From the NCBI GenBank assembly GCA_964486865.1, contig CAZAOZ010000086.1, positions 1 through 9,342 on the forward strand: a DNA stretch of 9,342 nucleotides. The letters are read 5' to 3'. The notes under the pieces are model-generated. The model saw only the letters and a list, made by a program, of their open reading frames with translations, did no database searches and was not told the DNA's origin. Below, piece by piece: positions 1 to 7,695 of this stretch; the first letter of the stretch is position 1, and each line of letters begins with the position of its first letter. This stretch comes from Ga0077527 sp964486865. GTDB taxonomy: Bacteria; Pseudomonadota; Gammaproteobacteria; Burkholderiales; SG8-41. Position numbers and translations under genes: made by a program.

Positions 1-53
1 CTATGACCTTCGGGTTATGAGCCCGACGAGCTGCCAGACTGCTCCACCCCGCG
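1..53 (-). tRNA. Initiator tRNA-Met (CAU anticodon), partial at window edge
   Basis: Reading the minus strand from 53 downward gives the acceptor 5' strand CGCGGGG, TG, a D-stem GAGC/GCTC (44-41 and 31-28), an anticodon stem TCGGG/CCCGA, and the loop CTCATAA with anticodon CAT at 19-17. A variable loop AGGTC and the first T-stem bases follow before the window ends. Two features mark it as the initiator rather than elongator type: a C at position 1 (initiators carry an unpaired C1:A72) and three consecutive G:C pairs next to the anticodon loop. The T-arm, the 3' acceptor strand and any encoded CCA lie outside the window, so the C1:A72 mismatch itself cannot be seen. This tRNA carries formylmethionine for translation initiation. 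Confidence 0.94.
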
Positions 54-70
54 CCCGATCAAGACCTGAG

Positions 71-99
71 AGTATGCGGCCTGCGACATTTTCTGTCAA
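71..99 (-). promoter_or_regulatory. Sigma70-type promoter of the initiator tRNA
   Basis: On the minus strand a perfect -35 box TTGACA (99-94) is followed by exactly 17 nt and a -10 box CATACT (76-71, four of six matches to TATAAT). Transcription would start near position 64, about a dozen nucleotides before the mature tRNA 5' end at 53, a normal stable-RNA leader. The promoter lies between the end of the RND gene and the tRNA, so the tRNA does not depend on the efflux operon. The rest of 100-234 shows no gene and no clear intrinsic terminator for the operon above it. Confidence 0.82.
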
Positions 100-234
100 C
101 CAACCGCATCCGATTCCCAAGCTTCTTCGCTACACTTTCACGCCCTGGCAGACGTCAAAGTCCTGATGCAGCGAAGCCAGTGATTATGAAGCAGTTTTCC
201 GGGGAATGCAACACTTGAACCAAAGAAACCGTAT

Positions 235-3200
235 CTACTGACCGGCCACAGGCACAGGCCGCGCGCGTCGACGGAAATAAGCCGCAGCGCGATCCATACT
301 GACGTAAAAAGTCGGCGTCACATAGAGCGTCAGCATCTGCGAAAACACCAGTCCGCCGACCACGGCAATACCCAGCGGCTGGCGCATTTCAGAACCTGTG
401 CCGGTGCCCAGCGCCAGGGGCAATGTTGCGCATATCGCAGCCGCGGTGGTCATCATGATCGGACGGAAGCGGATGATCGACGCCTCAACAATCGCATCTG
501 CCGCCGACAGTCCCTTTTCCCTCTGCAACTGGATCGCAAAATCAACCATCATGATGCCGTTTTTCTTGACCAGACCGACCAGCAGAATGATCCCGACAAA
601 ACTGAATACATTCAGTTCCTGCCCGGCGATCAGCAGCATCAGCAATGCGCCGAAGCCCGCAAACGGCAGTGCCGTGAGAATGGTTATCGGATGTCCGTAG
701 TGCTCATACAGGATCGCCAGCACCATGTAGATCACCAGCACGGTGATCAACAACAGGACGGGCAGTGTGCGGAAAGCCTCCTCGAAGGCTTGCGCATTGC
801 CGGCGACCGTGTAAGTCACGCCCGCAGGCAACACTTCTGCGGCGACTTCCTTGACATGCTTGACGGCGTCGCCGACCGACAATCCCGGTGCGAGATTGAA
901 TGACACTACCACCGACAGCAACTGTCCGTAGTGGCTCACTGAAACCGGGCCGACGCCCATCTTGATATCGGCCACTGCCTGCACGGGCACCATCTGCCCT
1001 GATGATGACTGCACAAAAAGAGAACGCAAGGCATTGATATCACGCTGGAATTTAGGATCGAGCTCGAGTAGCACGTTGTACTGATCGGTAGATCCATAGA
1101 GGGTGCTGATGCGCCGCCCGCCATAAGCGTTGTACAGCGCCGATTCCACCTGCTGCGGCGATACCCCCAGCACGGCCGCGCGGTCGCGCTGAATATCGAT
1201 CTGGATTTCCGGATTGCTGACCTCCAGGCTGGAGTTCACATCCTGCAGCTGGCGTGACTCCCGCAAGCGCGCTTCCAGTGCCTGACTGGCTGCGTAGAGT
1301 TGCTGCTGGTTAGAGCCCTGCAGCACCAACTGATAGTCGCTGGTACTGATCAGGCCGCCAATCCGGATCGAAGGCGGATTATTCATGAACACGCGCAGTC
1401 CCTGCGCGCCGCCCGCAAAATTCCGGCGCAGATCCTGGATGATCTGATCGGCCCCTACCGTGCGTTCCTCGCGCGGTTTCAACCGGACTATGATCCTGCC
1501 AATGTTGCTGCCAACGACGCCACCAATGCCCTGCCCTGCGGTTGACATGACCGATTCGACATTGGGATTTTTTTCGATGATCGCCGCAACCAGCGCCTGC
1601 CGCCGCTCCAGTTCACTGAAAGGCACACCCTCGGGTGCGCGGGTGTTACCGAAAAACACGCCGGTATCCTGCCGCGGAATGAAACCCTGCGGTACAGCGT
1701 AGTACAACAGCACGGTCAACACCAGAAACACCACGGAGCCCACGATCATCAGGCCGCCGCGACGTATGGTCCAGCGCAGACTGGCGCCATACGCATCGCG
1801 CGCCCAGTCAAACACGCGCTCGAAACTCTGATACACGCGACCGTGCTGTTCGTGGGGCTTCAGCATCAGGCTGCACATCATCGGCGTCATCGACAGGGAC
1901 ACCGCGCCCGATACCAGCACGGCCACGCCGACGCTCACCGCAAATTCGCGGAACAGGCGCCCGAGCATGCCTTCCATGAACAGAATCGGTATGAATACGG
2001 CAGCCAGCGAGATCGTCATCGACAATACCGTGAACGCAATCTCCTGCGACCCTTCGAGCGCCGCTGTCATGCGATCCTTGCCCATCTCCATGTGGCGCGT
2101 GATGTTCTCCAGCACCACGATGGCATCGTCCACGACAAATCCGACGGCAAGAATGATGGCCATCAGCGAAAGATTGTTCAGGCTGTAACCGAGCAAGGCC
2201 ATGGCGCCGAACGTGCCGATGATGGATGTCGGCAAAATCAACGCGGTAATCAGCGTCGAGCGCACATTGCGCAGGAACACCAGGATCACCAGCACGACGA
2301 GAACGATCGACAATCCCAAGTGGAATTCAACCTCCCTGATCGAATTCTGGATGAACTCCGATCGGTCATTGATGATGTGGATCCGCACCCCGGGCGGCGC
2401 GCTGGCTTCGATTTCAGGAAACAGCGCGCGCAGGTTGTTTGCGACTTCCACCGTATTGGCGCCGGGCTGACGGTAAATAGCCAGCAAAATGGACCTCTCG
2501 CCGTTCAGCCAGCTCTTCACCTTGGCGTTATCCACGCCGTCATTGGCCCGCCCCACGTCGGACAGCCGCACCGGCATGCCGTCCTTGTAGGCCACAATCA
2601 GATTGTTGAAATTCTCCGCGCGCTGCAGCCTGCCGGAAGATTTCACGGTGAAATCGCGCGCGGTGCCCTGTAACACGCCGGACGGCAGATTGCTGTTGGC
2701 GTTCTGAATTGAACTGACCACCCGATCGAGGCCCAGTCCGCGCTTGGACAGCGCCTCCGGATCGAGCAGCACGCGTACTGCGTAGCGTTGTGATCCGAAA
2801 ATCTGCACCTGCGCAACGCCGGCGATCATCGAGAAACGCTGAGCGATGTGCGTGTCGGCAAATTCATCGAGCGCCGGCAGCGGCAGCGTGCGCGCGGTCA
2901 GGGCGAGAAACAGGATCGGCGCATCCGCCGGATTGACCTTGCGCAGGGTCGGCGGATCCATGCCTTCGGGCAGGCGTCGCAGGGTCTGCGAAATCGCGGT
3001 CTGCACGTCCTGCGCGGCAGCGTCGATATCGCGGTTAAGATTGAACTGCAGCGTGACCCTGGTGCGACCCGTGCTGCTGACCGAGCTCATCGTGTCCACG
3101 CCGGAAATCTGGCTGAACTGACGCTCCAGCGGCGTCGCCACTGTCGTGGCCATGATGTCCGGATTCGCTCCGGGCAAATCAGCAGTCACCGAAATCGTCG

Positions 3201-3327
3201 GAAAATCAACGTTCGGCAATTCATTGACCGGCAGCGTGCGAAAAGCAATCAGCCCGAAAATAATGACCGCGGTAACGAGTACCGTCGTCGCTACCGGACG
3301 AACAATGAAAATGCGCGAAATGTTCAT
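235..3327 (-). CDS. RND (HAE-1 family) efflux transporter, inner-membrane subunit
   Basis: A complete 1030-aa resistance-nodulation-division permease, the proton-driven pump of a tripartite exporter; family members are usually 1020-1060 aa. One transmembrane helix lies near residues 12-29, followed by a large periplasmic loop, then helices 2-6 at about 336-483. Helix 7 is at about 524-545, followed by a second periplasmic loop, then helices 8-12 at about 853-1005. The proton-relay residues are intact: the Asp pair D400-D401 in helix 4 (VGFVVDDAIVVLEN) and the helix-10 Lys in LVGLVKKNGIMMVDFA (K922 aligns with AcrB K940). The N-terminal region (LPNVDFPTISVTADLPGA) resembles MdtB/MdtC-type pumps. 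The start at 3327 is supported by a TGAGGA Shine-Dalgarno 7 nt upstream. It is last in the channel-adaptor-pump operon, 23 nt after the adaptor. Only one RND gene is present, unlike the mdtBC pair. Export of drugs, detergents or metabolites is likely; the substrate is unknown. Confidence 0.96.
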   Translation of the reverse strand: MNISRIFIVRPVATTVLVTAVIIFGLIAFRTLPVNELPNVDFPTISVTADLPGANPDIMATTVATPLERQFSQISGVDTMSSVSSTGRTRVTLQFNLNRDIDAAAQDVQTAISQTLRRLPEGMDPPTLRKVNPADAPILFLALTARTLPLPALDEFADTHIAQRFSMIAGVAQVQIFGSQRYAVRVLLDPEALSKRGLGLDRVVSSIQNANSNLPSGVLQGTARDFTVKSSGRLQRAENFNNLIVAYKDGMPVRLSDVGRANDGVDNAKVKSWLNGERSILLAIYRQPGANTVEVANNLRALFPEIEASAPPGVRIHIINDRSEFIQNSIREVEFHLGLSIVLVVLVILVFLRNVRSTLITALILPTSIIGTFGAMALLGYSLNNLSLMAIILAVGFVVDDAIVVLENITRHMEMGKDRMTAALEGSQEIAFTVLSMTISLAAVFIPILFMEGMLGRLFREFAVSVGVAVLVSGAVSLSMTPMMCSLMLKPHEQHGRVYQSFERVFDWARDAYGASLRWTIRRGGLMIVGSVVFLVLTVLLYYAVPQGFIPRQDTGVFFGNTRAPEGVPFSELERRQALVAAIIEKNPNVESVMSTAGQGIGGVVGSNIGRIIVRLKPREERTVGADQIIQDLRRNFAGGAQGLRVFMNNPPSIRIGGLISTSDYQLVLQGSNQQQLYAASQALEARLRESRQLQDVNSSLEVSNPEIQIDIQRDRAAVLGVSPQQVESALYNAYGGRRISTLYGSTDQYNVLLELDPKFQRDINALRSLFVQSSSGQMVPVQAVADIKMGVGPVSVSHYGQLLSVVVSFNLAPGLSVGDAVKHVKEVAAEVLPAGVTYTVAGNAQAFEEAFRTLPVLLLITVLVIYMVLAILYEHYGHPITILTALPFAGFGALLMLLIAGQELNVFSFVGIILLVGLVKKNGIMMVDFAIQLQREKGLSAADAIVEASIIRFRPIMMTTAAAICATLPLALGTGTGSEMRQPLGIAVVGGLVFSQMLTLYVTPTFYVSMDRAAAYFRRRARPVPVAGQ

Positions 3328-3350
3328 GGCTGAATCCTCACTGCCGGTGA

Positions 3351-4610
3351 TTACTGCTTCGCTGCTTCGGCGCCCTTGTTACCCTTGCCTTTGCCTTCGC
3401 CTTTCTTGCCACCCTTGCCTTTACCCTTCTCACCGCTATCGGCAGCGTCATCCGCAACCCGCACCGTTGCACCGGGTCGCAGCGCCTGCGGAATCTCGGT
3501 AATCACCAGATCGCCGCCCTTGATTCCCGATGCAATCACCACCTCATTGCCGATCTGCCGGGAAATTTTGACCGGGCGGACTTCGACCTTGTCTTCGGCG
3601 CCGATGAGATAGACAAATGAACCGTCCTGCCCCGGCTGCACGGCCACTTCCGGCACGACTACTGCTTCCGGCTCGACGGTCAGCACCACGCGCACGTTGA
3701 CGAATTGTCCCGGCCAGATCAGCTCTTTGGCATTTTCGACGCGGGTTTTCAACAGCACCGTGCCGGTTTGCGGTGTCACCGTGTTATCAATGAATACCAG
3801 TTTGCCGGCGGCAACCGGCGATCCGGCGCGATCCGACAGGATCTCGATGCGCATCTCCTTCTCTGCCTGGTAGCGCTGGACTGCCTCAAGCTGGCGCTCC
3901 GGAATGCTGAAGCCCACCAGAATCGGATCCGTACTGTTGATGGTGACCAGCGGCACGCCGCCGCCGGAGGCCACCACCAGATTGCCCGACTTGACTGTCA
4001 ACTGCCCGGTGCGCCCGCTGATCGGCGCCACAATGCGCGAGAACTCCAGTTGGATCCTTGCCTGCTCGACCGCCGCCTGTCCCGCCTGCACGGTGGCTTC
4101 CAGCGATTTCGCTGAAGTCACAGCCACATCATATTCCTGCCGGGTGATGAACTCGCGCTGCAGCAACGGCTGCATCCGTTGCTCCTGCGCCTTGGCATTC
4201 TCCAGTTGCGCCCGGTCGCGCGCCAACGCCGCCAGCGCCTGGTTGTATTGCGCCTGGAAGGTGCGCGGATCGACCTGAAACAGGGTCTGCCCGGCCTTGA
4301 CCTTGTCGCCCTCCTTGAACAGCACCGACTGCAACACACCACTGACCTGCGCCCGCACCTGCACGCTCTGCTCGGGCTCAACCGTACCCACGGCTTCGAT
4401 CAGCACCGGCATGGGCTTGGCTACCGCACGCACGGCTTTGACAGTCAACGGCCCGCCGCGACCGCCCTTGGTCGCGCCTTTGCTCTTGCCCTTCTCCGCG
4501 CTTTTGGCGCCGTCGGCCGCAGCCTGCTGTGATTGCTGCCAATACCAGTAACCGCCGGCCGCCGCAGCCCCGATCGCGACAAAAACCAGCACCATGATCA
4601 GTCGTTTCAT
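3351..4610 (-). CDS. RND efflux periplasmic adaptor (membrane fusion protein, MdtA/AcrA-like)
   Basis: A 419-aa membrane fusion protein that bridges the RND pump and the outer-membrane channel. An N-terminal hydrophobic segment (residues 3-20) acts as anchor or uncleaved signal; no lipobox Cys is visible. A Lys/Gly-rich linker (about 35-53) follows. The rest is the classic order: a split lipoyl/barrel-sandwich domain (about 74-112 and 191-225, with VSGVLQSVLFKEGDKVKAGQ and VAPISGRTG), an alpha-helical hairpin (about 115-190), a beta-barrel (about 229-311) and a membrane-proximal domain (about 313-385). The last 27 residues form an unusual Lys/Gly/Glu tail. The ATG overlaps the stop of the upstream channel gene in an ATGA arrangement (4607-4610), with a GGAG Shine-Dalgarno 5 nt before it, so translation is probably coupled. 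Family assignment is firm; the partner pump is the gene directly downstream. Confidence 0.95.
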   Translation of the reverse strand: MKRLIMVLVFVAIGAAAAGGYWYWQQSQQAAADGAKSAEKGKSKGATKGGRGGPLTVKAVRAVAKPMPVLIEAVGTVEPEQSVQVRAQVSGVLQSVLFKEGDKVKAGQTLFQVDPRTFQAQYNQALAALARDRAQLENAKAQEQRMQPLLQREFITRQEYDVAVTSAKSLEATVQAGQAAVEQARIQLEFSRIVAPISGRTGQLTVKSGNLVVASGGGVPLVTINSTDPILVGFSIPERQLEAVQRYQAEKEMRIEILSDRAGSPVAAGKLVFIDNTVTPQTGTVLLKTRVENAKELIWPGQFVNVRVVLTVEPEAVVVPEVAVQPGQDGSFVYLIGAEDKVEVRPVKISRQIGNEVVIASGIKGGDLVITEIPQALRPGATVRVADDAADSGEKGKGKGGKKGEGKGKGNKGAEAAKQ

Positions 4611-6046
4611 TTTGCTCCGCCCGCCGCCTTGATTAAATCGCTGGCGCCGACTGCGGATTGCAGCCGCGCCAATGTAGTAAACCAGTCAAGATACGATTGT
4701 ATGCGCTGCACCCGTGCATTGGATTCCTCCTGCTGCGCGGTGATCAGATCAAGAATGCTGCCGAACCCGGCGCGGTAACGTGCGAGCGTGGCCTGTGCCG
4801 TCTGCTCCGCCGAACGCACCTGCGCCTCCGTGCTGGAAATGCTGCTGGTCACCGTGGTCAGGTCATAGTAACCCTGCCACACCTCGACCTCGGCCTGCTT
4901 GACCAGGGCATCGCGGCCGGCTTCGGCAACCTCCGCCTGCAGCTGCGCCTGACGGGTGGTATACGTATCACGAAACCCGGAAAAAATCGGAATACGCACA
5001 TTCAACCCCAGAGCGTAGTTGCTGACGGTCGGTCGGTTGTCGTTGAATGAATTGCGCCCGCCGCCGCCGCTGATTTCGATCGAAGGCAGTCCGGCACGCG
5101 ACACGGCATTCGCACTGGCGCGCGCCGCGCGCACCTGCGCTTCGGCCGCCACCAGATCCGGCCGCGATGCTTTGGCCCGCGCCAGAAGATCCGCAATCGA
5201 CGTCACCACTGTCGTAGTCTGCGGCGGCGCCTCCAGAGAACGCACGCTGATCACCGCATTGACCGGCAGCCCGACGGCAAAGGCAAGCTGTCCGCGGGAT
5301 TTTTCGAGCTCGCCGCGGCTGCGCGTCAGATTGAGGCGCGCCTGCGCCACCAGCGTTTCCGAGCGATACACATCGGCCACCGTCGCCAGCCCCGATTCGC
5401 GGCGTTTTTGTGCGGCTTCCAGCGCCGTTTCCGCGTTTTTCAGCGACTCTTCATTGACCCGGACCAGCGCATCATTGCCGATCAGCCGGTAATACGCCTG
5501 CTCGACCTGGAAAACCACGTCCTGCAGCGCGCGATTATGCGAAAGGTTGGCCGCAAGCAAACGGTACTCCGCAGCCTCGATCTGGTAACCGCCCACGCCG
5601 AAGTCATACAACACGTAACTCAGGCTGACCGACGGCCCGTAACGCGTTTGCCAGGGCACGATAGCGCCCTGGTTGGATACCTGCTGGGTGCGATTAACCG
5701 CGTAAACACCGGTGATCGTCGGCAACCGGTCCGCTTGTTCGATGCCCACGCCGGCGGCGGCAGCCCGCGCCGCCAGCCACGTCTGCCGGGTTCGCGGGTT
5801 GTTGCGCAATGCGAACTCGGTTACCTCGGGCAGCGTCACGTTACGCGCGAGACTGCCGCTGACAGGCGCCGGTACGGCAACTTCGGGCAACGGCAAAGAC
5901 CATTCCCAGCGCAGAAACGGCGCCGGCGCCACCTTCTCGTCAGCGCCGAACGGATCGCGCAGCAGCGACTGCGCCGACAAGGGGCTCGCCGCAAATAAAA
6001 AAAGCGCCCCAAAGAGCGCTGAGTTCAATCGGCCGTATCGGTGCAT
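4607..6046 (-). CDS. TolC-family outer-membrane efflux channel
   Basis: A 479-aa outer membrane factor, the exit duct of the tripartite pump. Residues 1-25 form a signal peptide (positive start, hydrophobic LFGALFLFAA core, LSA before Q26). The mature part shows the internal duplication of the family: two long alpha-helical/coiled-coil halves (about 70-270 and 285-475), each with a beta segment. Examples are GPSVSLSYVLYDFGVGG (137-153) and NYALGLNVRIPIFSGF (343-358), the latter a typical OEP-repeat strand with PIFSG. The motif RYRAGFGSILDLITAQ (423-438) is also characteristic. It is first in the operon and overlaps the adaptor gene by 4 nt. No strong Shine-Dalgarno precedes the ATG at 6046, but the signal peptide supports this start. 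A terminator-like hairpin lies within codons 9-17. Confidence 0.94.
   Translation of the reverse strand: MHRYGRLNSALFGALFLFAASPLSAQSLLRDPFGADEKVAPAPFLRWEWSLPLPEVAVPAPVSGSLARNVTLPEVTEFALRNNPRTRQTWLAARAAAAGVGIEQADRLPTITGVYAVNRTQQVSNQGAIVPWQTRYGPSVSLSYVLYDFGVGGYQIEAAEYRLLAANLSHNRALQDVVFQVEQAYYRLIGNDALVRVNEESLKNAETALEAAQKRRESGLATVADVYRSETLVAQARLNLTRSRGELEKSRGQLAFAVGLPVNAVISVRSLEAPPQTTTVVTSIADLLARAKASRPDLVAAEAQVRAARASANAVSRAGLPSIEISGGGGRNSFNDNRPTVSNYALGLNVRIPIFSGFRDTYTTRQAQLQAEVAEAGRDALVKQAEVEVWQGYYDLTTVTSSISSTEAQVRSAEQTAQATLARYRAGFGSILDLITAQQEESNARVQRIQSYLDWFTTLARLQSAVGASDLIKAAGGAK
5997..6020 (-). terminator. Terminator-shaped hairpin inside the 5' coding region of the TolC-family gene
   Basis: On the minus strand AGCGCTC (6020-6014) pairs with GGGCGCT (6009-6003) through seven pairs, one of them a G-U wobble, around the four-base loop TTTG. 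The hairpin is followed directly by further T residues: counting the last stem base, the T run spans 6003-5997. That is the form of an intrinsic terminator in the direction of transcription, but it sits in signal-peptide codons about 9-17. Translating ribosomes would normally block its folding. Function is unproven; Leu/Phe/Ala codons could produce the pattern by chance. Confidence 0.35.
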
Positions 6047-6290
6047 GCCGCGGCTTTTCTATTCAAGTTGAACGAATTAAACAGGCAAACGCGGGGCATG
6101 GTAGCACTAATTCCCTGAATGATCAGGCAAACCATCGGTGCCCGCATGGCGCCGGGCAGGACTTGGGGTTTCCATAATATGGAAATAGCTTCCTGTGCAC
6201 AGCCCGACCCTTATCAATACATAAAATAAATGGATGGGTTGCCATAAACCCGCATGTTAGCCTCCCCCGTTTCCCACATATCAATAAACC
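6047..6290. promoter_or_regulatory. Divergent intergenic region between the efflux operon and sat
   Basis: This stretch must hold promoters for both the leftward efflux operon and rightward sat. I see no reliable -35/-10 pair in either direction. Weak candidates are a TTTAAT -10-like hexamer on the minus strand (6081-6076) and TAAAAT on the plus strand (6222-6227), each without a good -35. Palindromes are frequent: TTCAA-G-TTGAA (6062-6072), CCTGA-ATGA-TCAGG (6114-6127), a 17-nt perfect one at 6169-6185, CTGTGCACAG (6193-6202) and GGGTT/AACCC (6236-6251). The part around 6170-6235 is clearly more AT-rich than its surroundings. No small gene with a Shine-Dalgarno sequence was found. Confidence 0.55.
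6169..6185. promoter_or_regulatory. Perfect 17-nt palindrome, possible operator
   Basis: TTTCCATA-A-TATGGAAA is a perfect 8+1+8 inverted repeat lying 106 nt before the sat GTG and 123 nt before the TolC-family ATG. The size and symmetry suit a dimeric transcription factor. It could regulate either or both divergent units. No regulator gene is in the window, so the factor cannot be named. Confidence 0.35.
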
Positions 6291-7526
6291 GTGCAGCATA
6301 AAATCCCTGTGTCGAATCTGGTAAAACCCCACGGAGGGGGCCCACTCAAACCGCTGCTCCTGACCGGCCCCGCGCTTGAAGCAGAACGGTCACGTGCGCG
6401 CGGACTGCCGCAGGTCCGCGTCAGTTCCAGGGAAAAAGGCGATCTGCTGATGCTGGGCATCGGCGGCTTTACCCCGCTGGATGGCTTCATGAACCATGCC
6501 GACTGGCGCGGCGTCTGTGACCACTACACCCTCGCCTCCGGCATTTTCTGGCCGATCCCGATCACGCTGTCCGCCCCGAAATCCGTTGCCGACCCGCTAA
6601 AACTCAACAGCGAGGTTGCGCTGACCGATCCCGACAACGGCGACATCCTCGCCACCATGCGGATCACGGAAAAATACGCCATCGACAAGGCGCACGAATG
6701 CAAGACCGTGTTCCGCACCACCGACCCCGAACATCCGGGTGTCAGCATGGTGATGGCACAAGCTGACGTGAATCTTTCAGGGCCGGTCAAAGTGCTGTCG
6801 CAGGGCGGATTTCCGGAAAAATACGGCGCAATGTACATGACACCGGCACAGACGCGTGCCATGTTCGACGCCAACGGCTGGACCACCGTCGCTGCCTTCC
6901 AGACCCGCAACCCGATGCACCGCTCGCATGAGTATCTGGCCAAGGTCGCCATTGAAGTCTGTGACGGCGTACTGGTGCATTCGCTGCTCGGCAATCTGAA
7001 GCCGGGTGACATACCGGCCGAAGTACGCACCGAAGCCATCGCGGTGCTGATCGAAAAATATTTTGTGCAAAAAACCGTCGTGCAATCCGGTTATCCGCTG
7101 GACATGCGCTATGCCGGTCCGCGCGAAGCGCTGCTGCACGCCCTGTTCCGCCAGAACTACGGCTGCTCGCACCAGATCGTCGGGCGCGACCACGCCGGCG
7201 TGGGCAGTTATTACGGCCCGTTCGACGCACATCACATTTTTGATGAAATTCCGCGCGGCGCGCTCGAGACGCAGCCGCTGAAAATCGACTGGACGTTCTG
7301 GTGCTATCAATGCGGCGGCATGGCTTCCGCGAAAACCTGCCCCCACGGCGAGCAAGACCGGCTGCTGGTGTCCGGCACCAAGCTGCGCAAATGGCTGTCC
7401 GAGGGCGACGCAGTGCCCGCTGAATTCAGCCGGCCTGAAGTGCTTGAAATCCTCCGTGCCTACTACGCGACCATCGACGCCAAAGACAAGGTCGAGGTCA
7501 AGCTCTCCGGGCACTCCGCGCGCTGA
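6291..7526 (+). CDS. sat: ATP sulfurylase (sulfate adenylyltransferase, dissimilatory type)
   Basis: A 411-aa homo-oligomeric-type sulfate adenylyltransferase (EC 2.7.7.4), unrelated to the CysDN type. In sulfur oxidizers it runs toward ATP: APS plus pyrophosphate gives ATP plus sulfate in the cytoplasm. Diagnostic motifs are intact: QTRNPMHRSHE (204-214, the QxRNPxHxxHE nucleotide-binding motif), YAGPREALLHALFRQNYGCSH (274-294) read as YAGPREA...GCSH, and GRDHAGVG (298-305). Cys338, Cys341, Cys350 and His352 form a CX2CX8CXH cluster that may bind zinc, as a Cys/His site does in some bacterial enzymes. There is no C-terminal APS-kinase domain. The start is uncertain: both GTG at 6291 and GTG at 6309 lack a Shine-Dalgarno sequence. 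The later one gives the more family-like beginning MSNLVKPHG. It stands alone on this strand, convergent with the aprA cluster. Confidence 0.96.
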   Translation: MQHKIPVSNLVKPHGGGPLKPLLLTGPALEAERSRARGLPQVRVSSREKGDLLMLGIGGFTPLDGFMNHADWRGVCDHYTLASGIFWPIPITLSAPKSVADPLKLNSEVALTDPDNGDILATMRITEKYAIDKAHECKTVFRTTDPEHPGVSMVMAQADVNLSGPVKVLSQGGFPEKYGAMYMTPAQTRAMFDANGWTTVAAFQTRNPMHRSHEYLAKVAIEVCDGVLVHSLLGNLKPGDIPAEVRTEAIAVLIEKYFVQKTVVQSGYPLDMRYAGPREALLHALFRQNYGCSHQIVGRDHAGVGSYYGPFDAHHIFDEIPRGALETQPLKIDWTFWCYQCGGMASAKTCPHGEQDRLLVSGTKLRKWLSEGDAVPAEFSRPEVLEILRAYYATIDAKDKVEVKLSGHSAR

Positions 7527-7560
7527 CGGCTTCGCCTTCCGAACCGCCCCCCCGCCCATG

Positions 7561-7589
7561 AAAAAGCCGCCCGTCAGGGCGGCTTTTTT
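7561..7589. terminator. Bidirectional intrinsic terminator between sat and the apr-side cluster
   Basis: GCCGCCC (7566-7572), loop GTCA, GGGCGGC (7577-7583) form a perfect 7-bp GC stem. It is flanked by five A before and six T after, which extends the pairing to 12 bp. The plus strand reads stem then TTTTTT, ending sat 35 nt after its stop codon. The minus strand reads the same stem then TTTTT, able to end transcripts coming from the 53-aa gene. This is the clearest terminator in the window. Confidence 0.93.
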
Positions 7590-7676
7590 GCAGGCTGCAT
7601 ATCGCCGATATCAGTCGATGATGTGAGACCGCCCCGGCAGTAACAACCAGGCTGCCGCGTTTCCATGCGGAACAGC

Positions 7677-7692
7677 CCATGCCACGGCATGG
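7677..7692 (-). repeat. Short inverted repeat just after the 53-aa gene
   Basis: CCATGCC-AC-GGCATGG is a perfect inverted repeat. As RNA it would fold with six pairs and a four-base loop. It begins 3 nt after the stop codon of the minus-strand 53-aa gene and has no T run. It may protect the 3' end of the transcript that finishes at the terminator about 100 nt further on. A role is inferred only from position. Confidence 0.4.
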
Positions 7693-7695
7693 CGC

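Noticed and set aside
124..176. Inverted repeat CTTCGCT/AGCGAAG downstream of the RND gene
   Set aside because: Seven pairs around a loop of nearly 40 nt with no T run do not make a credible terminator.
1843..2673. Long plus-strand open frame (276 codons) opposite the RND gene
   Set aside because: It is antisense to a well-supported transporter. Its product is an improbable His/Arg/Gln/Asp-rich sequence without domains, and several neighbouring shadow frames look the same.
6047..6290. Riboswitch or small RNA in the intergenic region
   Set aside because: Only short isolated palindromes are present. No multi-stem architecture, terminator/antiterminator pair or recognisable aptamer core was found.
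6777..7559. Minus-strand open frame (260 codons) opposite sat
   Set aside because: sat carries all family motifs on the plus strand. The antisense frame has no recognisable domain, and it would span the sat stop and run up to the terminator.
7599..7611. Small palindrome ATATCG-C-CGATAT after the sat terminator
   Set aside because: Short, next to no promoter, and placed between a terminator and a gene end; chance is a sufficient explanation.
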